Assembly (NCBI RefSeq): GCF_001442625.1
Contig: NZ_LMZQ01000038.1
Span: 1-54,994 of the forward strand
DNA length: 54,994 bases
DNA from: Pedobacter ginsenosidimutans
GTDB taxonomy: Bacteria > Bacteroidota > Bacteroidia > Sphingobacteriales > Sphingobacteriaceae
Direction of reading: 5' to 3'
Under the pieces are notes generated by a model. It was given only the letters and a program-made list of their open reading frames with translations, did no database searches and was not told the DNA's origin. Shown here piece by piece: positions 51,649-54,994 of the stretch (the first letter of the stretch is position 1; every line of letters starts with the position of its first letter). A program made the position numbers and the translations under genes.

Positions 51649-54600
51649 ATGCAAAAATTTGAAGAAGTCAGGTGGCCCTATGGGTTGGCTTCGCAAGTCT
51701 CGTTACCAGTTTTCGGACAGGAAAAGCCTGTTCGATCCAGATTATCAGTCCATTCCCTACGGATGTTGCGCCATTTAGGAATGTTGATTATCGCTCAATT
51801 TATTTTTTCAATTGCGGTTAAAGCACAAACCGTACCGCTCATTAACTCTACCCTCAGCGGTTTGGTTACCGATTCAAAAACAAAAGAACCCATTCCGGGG
51901 GTAGTGATCCGCATCAATGGTACTACCCACTCTGCAGCAACCGATAATGAAGGTAAATTTAGGTTCGTAACCGGGCAGAAGTTTCCTTATACCTTAACAG
52001 TAAGTTACATTGGTTATAAAACCATCGAAATCATAGCAAATGGAAGTCCGATTGAAATTAAACTAGAAGAAGCTGCCAACCAGCTCGATAATGTGGTGGT
52101 AGTAGGTTATGGCACGCAGAAACGAAGCGACATTACAGGTTCCGTTTCTTCCATTTCTAAATCGGCATTGAAACAACCACTAAGTTCGGTAGACCAATTG
52201 TTAAAGGGTGCTGCTGCGGGTGTGCAGGTTACCCAAACATCTGGTCAGCCGGGTGGTGGTGTAAGTATCCGTGTAAGGGGTGGAAGTTCTGTACAAGGCG
52301 GAAATGAACCTTTATATGTGCTTGATGGATTCCCTTTGTACAACAGTTCGGCTTCGGCAGGTACGTTGAGTGGTACACCACTTAATCCATTGGCCAGCAT
52401 TAATCCTTCCGACATTGAAACGGTTGATATCTTAAAAGATGCTTCTGCAACGGCGATTTACGGTTCGAGGGGCGCTAATGGCGTTGTGATTATCACTACC
52501 AAAAAGGGAAAAGCAGATCGGAGTGCGGTTACCTATGAAGGAAGTTATGGTACGCAATCGTTAAGAAAGAAGTTAGACCTCTTAAATGCGCACGATTTTG
52601 CTTTGCTCCGGAACGATGCTTTGTACGATACCGATCCAACCAAAGGCCGTTTCCAGTATTTGAGCCAGGCGCAGATTGACCAATTGGGTACAGGAACAGA
52701 CTGGCAGGCTGAAGCATTCGAACGTGCACCAACGCAGAACCATCAACTCACCATCAGTGGCGGTAACCCCAAAACACGTTACCTTATTTCGGGAAATTAC
52801 TTTGATCAGGATGGTATTTTAAAGAATACCGATTATTCGAGGATCAGCATCAGGGCCAATGTAGATGCCCAGCCTTTCGAAAAATTTAAAGTAAGTGCAA
52901 GTATTACCGGAAGTAAAGCCGATGCCAATGTGTCTCCTTCGGGGATTATCAATGGCCTATTGATTATGCCCGCTACCGCTTCTATTTATGATGCTTCTGG
53001 CGCTTATACGCTTCGTAATCCATTTGAAAATATATTTGCCAACCCAATTGCTTCATTAAAAGAGCAGATCAATAAATCAACCACCAATAAATTTTTGGGA
53101 ACAGCATTTGGAGAATACACGATTATTGAAGGACTGAATTTAAAAGTATTGCTTGGTGCTGATGTAAACAGTGTGAATGAAAAGAATTATATCCCATCAA
53201 CTATTTATGAAGGAAGTACCATTGGTGGTTCTGCCGGGAAGGGAACTTATAATTCTTACTCCTGGTTAAATGAGAATACCCTTTCGTACAATAAAGCTTT
53301 TGGTAAACATGCTTTAGATGCTGTAATCGGTTTTACGCAACAGGAATTTTCCAGCGAAACCACCAGGGCAAATGCCCAGAAGTTTGTAACCGACGATTTA
53401 ACCTTTAACAGCCTGCAAAGTGGTGCAACCTTGGTAGCGCCTTATTCTGATGCCACGAGATGGGTATTACATTCTTACCTGGCCAGGGTAAATTACAGTT
53501 TCGATAATCGTTATTTCTTAACCTCTAGTATCCGTGCAGATGGTTCATCACGCTTTGGCAAAGGAAATAAATGGGGTTACTTCCCTTCAGCAGCGGCTTC
53601 ATGGAAAATCAGTAATGAGAAATTTTTCGAGTCCTTACAAAAAACAATCAGTGAGCTTAAAGTACGTGCCAGCTTCGGTACAACTGGAAACCTGGAGATT
53701 GGTCAATACCAGTCTTTGGCAACGTTATACAGTCTCAACTATGTTTTTGGTGGTACCACCGCTACGGGTTTTGCACCTAACCGCATTGCGAACGATAAAC
53801 TGGGCTGGGAAACCACCCATCAATACGATGCTGGCTTAGATATCGGCTTTTTTAACAACCGCATCCAATTAACGTTAGATGGTTATTACAAGAAAACCAA
53901 AGATTTATTGTTAAATGTAGAGATCCCCTGGACAACAGGTTATGGTACATCGCTCCAAAATTATGGATCGGTATTGAATAAAGGATTCGAAATTGGCCTG
54001 AATACCCGCAACCTTACCGGAGCATTTATCTGGAATACAAATTTAAACTTTTCTGTTAACCGGAATGAAGTGCTGAGTATTGGTAATGGTGCACAGTCGT
54101 ACATCAGCGGAAACTACATTGTAAAAGTTGGCGAACCTTTAGGCAGCTTTTATGGTAATGTAACCGATGGAATTCTACAAACAGGGGAAGAAGTTACTAA
54201 AGGTAAATATACGGGTAGCGCCGTGCCAAAACCTGGCGATAGATTGTACAAAGATATTAATGGCGATGGTTTATTTACCACTGCTGCAGATAAAGCCATT
54301 ATTGGCAATGCACAACCCGATTTCATTTTTGGCTTAACCAATAATTTCGAGTACAAAGGTTTCGATCTGTTAATATTTGTACAAGGCTCATATGGTAACA
54401 GCATTTTGAACTCGAATATGCAAACCTTAGAGCTGTTTACCGGACAACAAAATGCCTCGGCTACCGCTTTAAACCGGTGGACACCAAGCAATCCCAGTCA
54501 AACCATTCCAAGAGCTAAATTAGATCCTGCACCTGTATTTTCTGATCGTTTTATCGAAAGCGGTTCTTTTTTGAGGTTAAAAGATGTATCACTGGGTTAT

Positions 54601-54801
54601 ACCTTGCCAAAAAAGATCTCTGCTAAGGCAAAGTTATCAAATGTATATTTTTATGTAGCCGGGCAGAACCTCCTTACCTGGACAAACTATTCAGGCTTCG
54701 ATCCCGAAATTACCTCTGGAAGTAATGTATCTCCAGGAACCGATGCCGGAATTTATCCCATAGCCAGATCGGTTAGGGCTGGTTTAAGGTTAACATTTTA
54801 A
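51649..54801 (+). CDS. SusC/RagA-type TonB-dependent transporter (second system)
   Basis: A 1050-residue protein from ATG 51649; the frame is open back to a TTG at 51601. It begins with an unusually long charged segment of about 40 residues before the hydrophobic signal (GMLIIAQFIFSIAVKAQ), so the true start could be the later Met near residue 40. Then come a carboxypeptidase-regulatory-like domain (TDSKTKEPIPGVVIRINGT), a plug (VVVVGYGTQKRSDITGSVSS; VSIRVRGGSSVQGGNEPLYVLDG; KDASATAIYGSRGANGVVIITTKKG in outline) and a barrel ending VRAGLRLTF. It pairs with the SusD gene 15 nt downstream. There is no HTCS or sigma pair nearby; the leader upstream carries the Cys-rich ORF, hinting at regulation by cysteine or sulfur supply. 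Confidence 0.96.
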   Translation: MQKFEEVRWPYGLASQVSLPVFGQEKPVRSRLSVHSLRMLRHLGMLIIAQFIFSIAVKAQTVPLINSTLSGLVTDSKTKEPIPGVVIRINGTTHSAATDNEGKFRFVTGQKFPYTLTVSYIGYKTIEIIANGSPIEIKLEEAANQLDNVVVVGYGTQKRSDITGSVSSISKSALKQPLSSVDQLLKGAAAGVQVTQTSGQPGGGVSIRVRGGSSVQGGNEPLYVLDGFPLYNSSASAGTLSGTPLNPLASINPSDIETVDILKDASATAIYGSRGANGVVIITTKKGKADRSAVTYEGSYGTQSLRKKLDLLNAHDFALLRNDALYDTDPTKGRFQYLSQAQIDQLGTGTDWQAEAFERAPTQNHQLTISGGNPKTRYLISGNYFDQDGILKNTDYSRISIRANVDAQPFEKFKVSASITGSKADANVSPSGIINGLLIMPATASIYDASGAYTLRNPFENIFANPIASLKEQINKSTTNKFLGTAFGEYTIIEGLNLKVLLGADVNSVNEKNYIPSTIYEGSTIGGSAGKGTYNSYSWLNENTLSYNKAFGKHALDAVIGFTQQEFSSETTRANAQKFVTDDLTFNSLQSGATLVAPYSDATRWVLHSYLARVNYSFDNRYFLTSSIRADGSSRFGKGNKWGYFPSAAASWKISNEKFFESLQKTISELKVRASFGTTGNLEIGQYQSLATLYSLNYVFGGTTATGFAPNRIANDKLGWETTHQYDAGLDIGFFNNRIQLTLDGYYKKTKDLLLNVEIPWTTGYGTSLQNYGSVLNKGFEIGLNTRNLTGAFIWNTNLNFSVNRNEVLSIGNGAQSYISGNYIVKVGEPLGSFYGNVTDGILQTGEEVTKGKYTGSAVPKPGDRLYKDINGDGLFTTAADKAIIGNAQPDFIFGLTNNFEYKGFDLLIFVQGSYGNSILNSNMQTLELFTGQQNASATALNRWTPSNPSQTIPRAKLDPAPVFSDRFIESGSFLRLKDVSLGYTLPKKISAKAKLSNVYFYVAGQNLLTWTNYSGFDPEITSGSNVSPGTDAGIYPIARSVRAGLRLTF

Positions 54802-54816
54802 TCAATCGATATCTCA

Positions 54817-54994
54817 ATGAAAAAGATAAACTTAATATATGCATCCATTTTAGCAATAGCACTCTCGGCCTGCTCTAAGCTAGAAGAAGATCCAGATGCT
54901 GTGCTTGTTACTGCACAGTTCTACCAAAACGAAGGTCAGGCGGTTTCTGCTGTTACGGCCAATTACCGCAAACTTTACGAAAGTGGCCAGTCGC
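54817..54994 (+). CDS. SusD-like lipoprotein (5' part, runs off the window)
   Basis: The first 59 codons are present. The signal sequence is NLIYASILAIALSAC with lipobox LSAC (Cys at about residue 19), followed by EEDPDAVLV and a helix AVSAVTANYRKLYESGQ typical of the SusD N-terminus. The gene starts 15 nt after the SusC stop and is open at the window end. It should be the surface ligand-binding partner of the SusC protein. Confidence 0.9.
   Translation, partial: MKKINLIYASILAIALSACSKLEEDPDAVLVTAQFYQNEGQAVSAVTANYRKLYESGQS

Overview
The window looks like a chromosomal segment of a Bacteroidota bacterium of the family Sphingobacteriaceae, most likely Pedobacter or a close relative. The reasons are two SusC/SusD pairs, a hybrid two-component sensor typical of polysaccharide utilisation loci (PULs), TAnnTTTG-type promoter elements, A-rich and mostly SD-poor gene leaders, about 40% G+C, and interspersed REP-like palindromes. 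No phage, plasmid, IS transposase or CRISPR array was seen. The species assignment is inference from protein style, not from a search.

Region 1 (1-9.8 kb) looks like a hydroxyproline/proline-peptide locus. It holds the 3' end of a proline racemase/4-hydroxyproline epimerase, a DadA-like FAD dehydrogenase, an AraC regulator, a secreted DUF885 peptidase-like protein, an APC permease, a secreted DPP-IV-like S9 peptidase and an exported NIPSNAP protein. Together they could release, import, epimerise and oxidise hydroxyproline. Region 2 (9.75-10.9 kb) is a tandemly duplicated repeat beside a receiver-only response regulator. Region 3 (10.9-31.2 kb) is carbohydrate-directed: a GH28 pectinase-like enzyme, a very large GH31 enzyme with FN3, CBM32-like, dockerin-like and cohesin-like modules, then a PUL (hybrid sensor, SusC, SusD, GH30, GH35, GH5 lipoprotein) ending in a perfect 16-bp hairpin. 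The GH30/GH35 pair suggests a beta-galactan, perhaps beta-1,6-linked as in arabinogalactan.

Region 4 (31.5-39.8 kb) is a set of small regulatory and housekeeping genes: a Crp/Fnr-like protein, tRNA-Lys(UUU), three AraC-family regulators, VOC, DUF1569, SDR, nitrilase, SRPBCC and XRE proteins. Region 5 (39.4-51.0 kb) looks like an envelope-stress unit. An LtaS/MdoB-type membrane phosphotransferase diverges from an HD phosphohydrolase, OmpR-type regulator and histidine kinase, followed by a PAP2 phosphatase and a TolC/MFP/RND efflux operon. An 11-bp direct repeat (core CTTCAGAATT) occurs at the promoters of all three transcription units and may be the regulator's box.

Region 6 (51.0 kb to the end) starts a second SusC/SusD pair. 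Its 0.63-kb leader contains a strong AT palindrome over a promoter and a 30-codon ORF ending in Met-Cys-Cys-Cys-Tyr-Ala. This is a candidate cysteine-sensing attenuator leader peptide and is the most novel-looking signal in the window.
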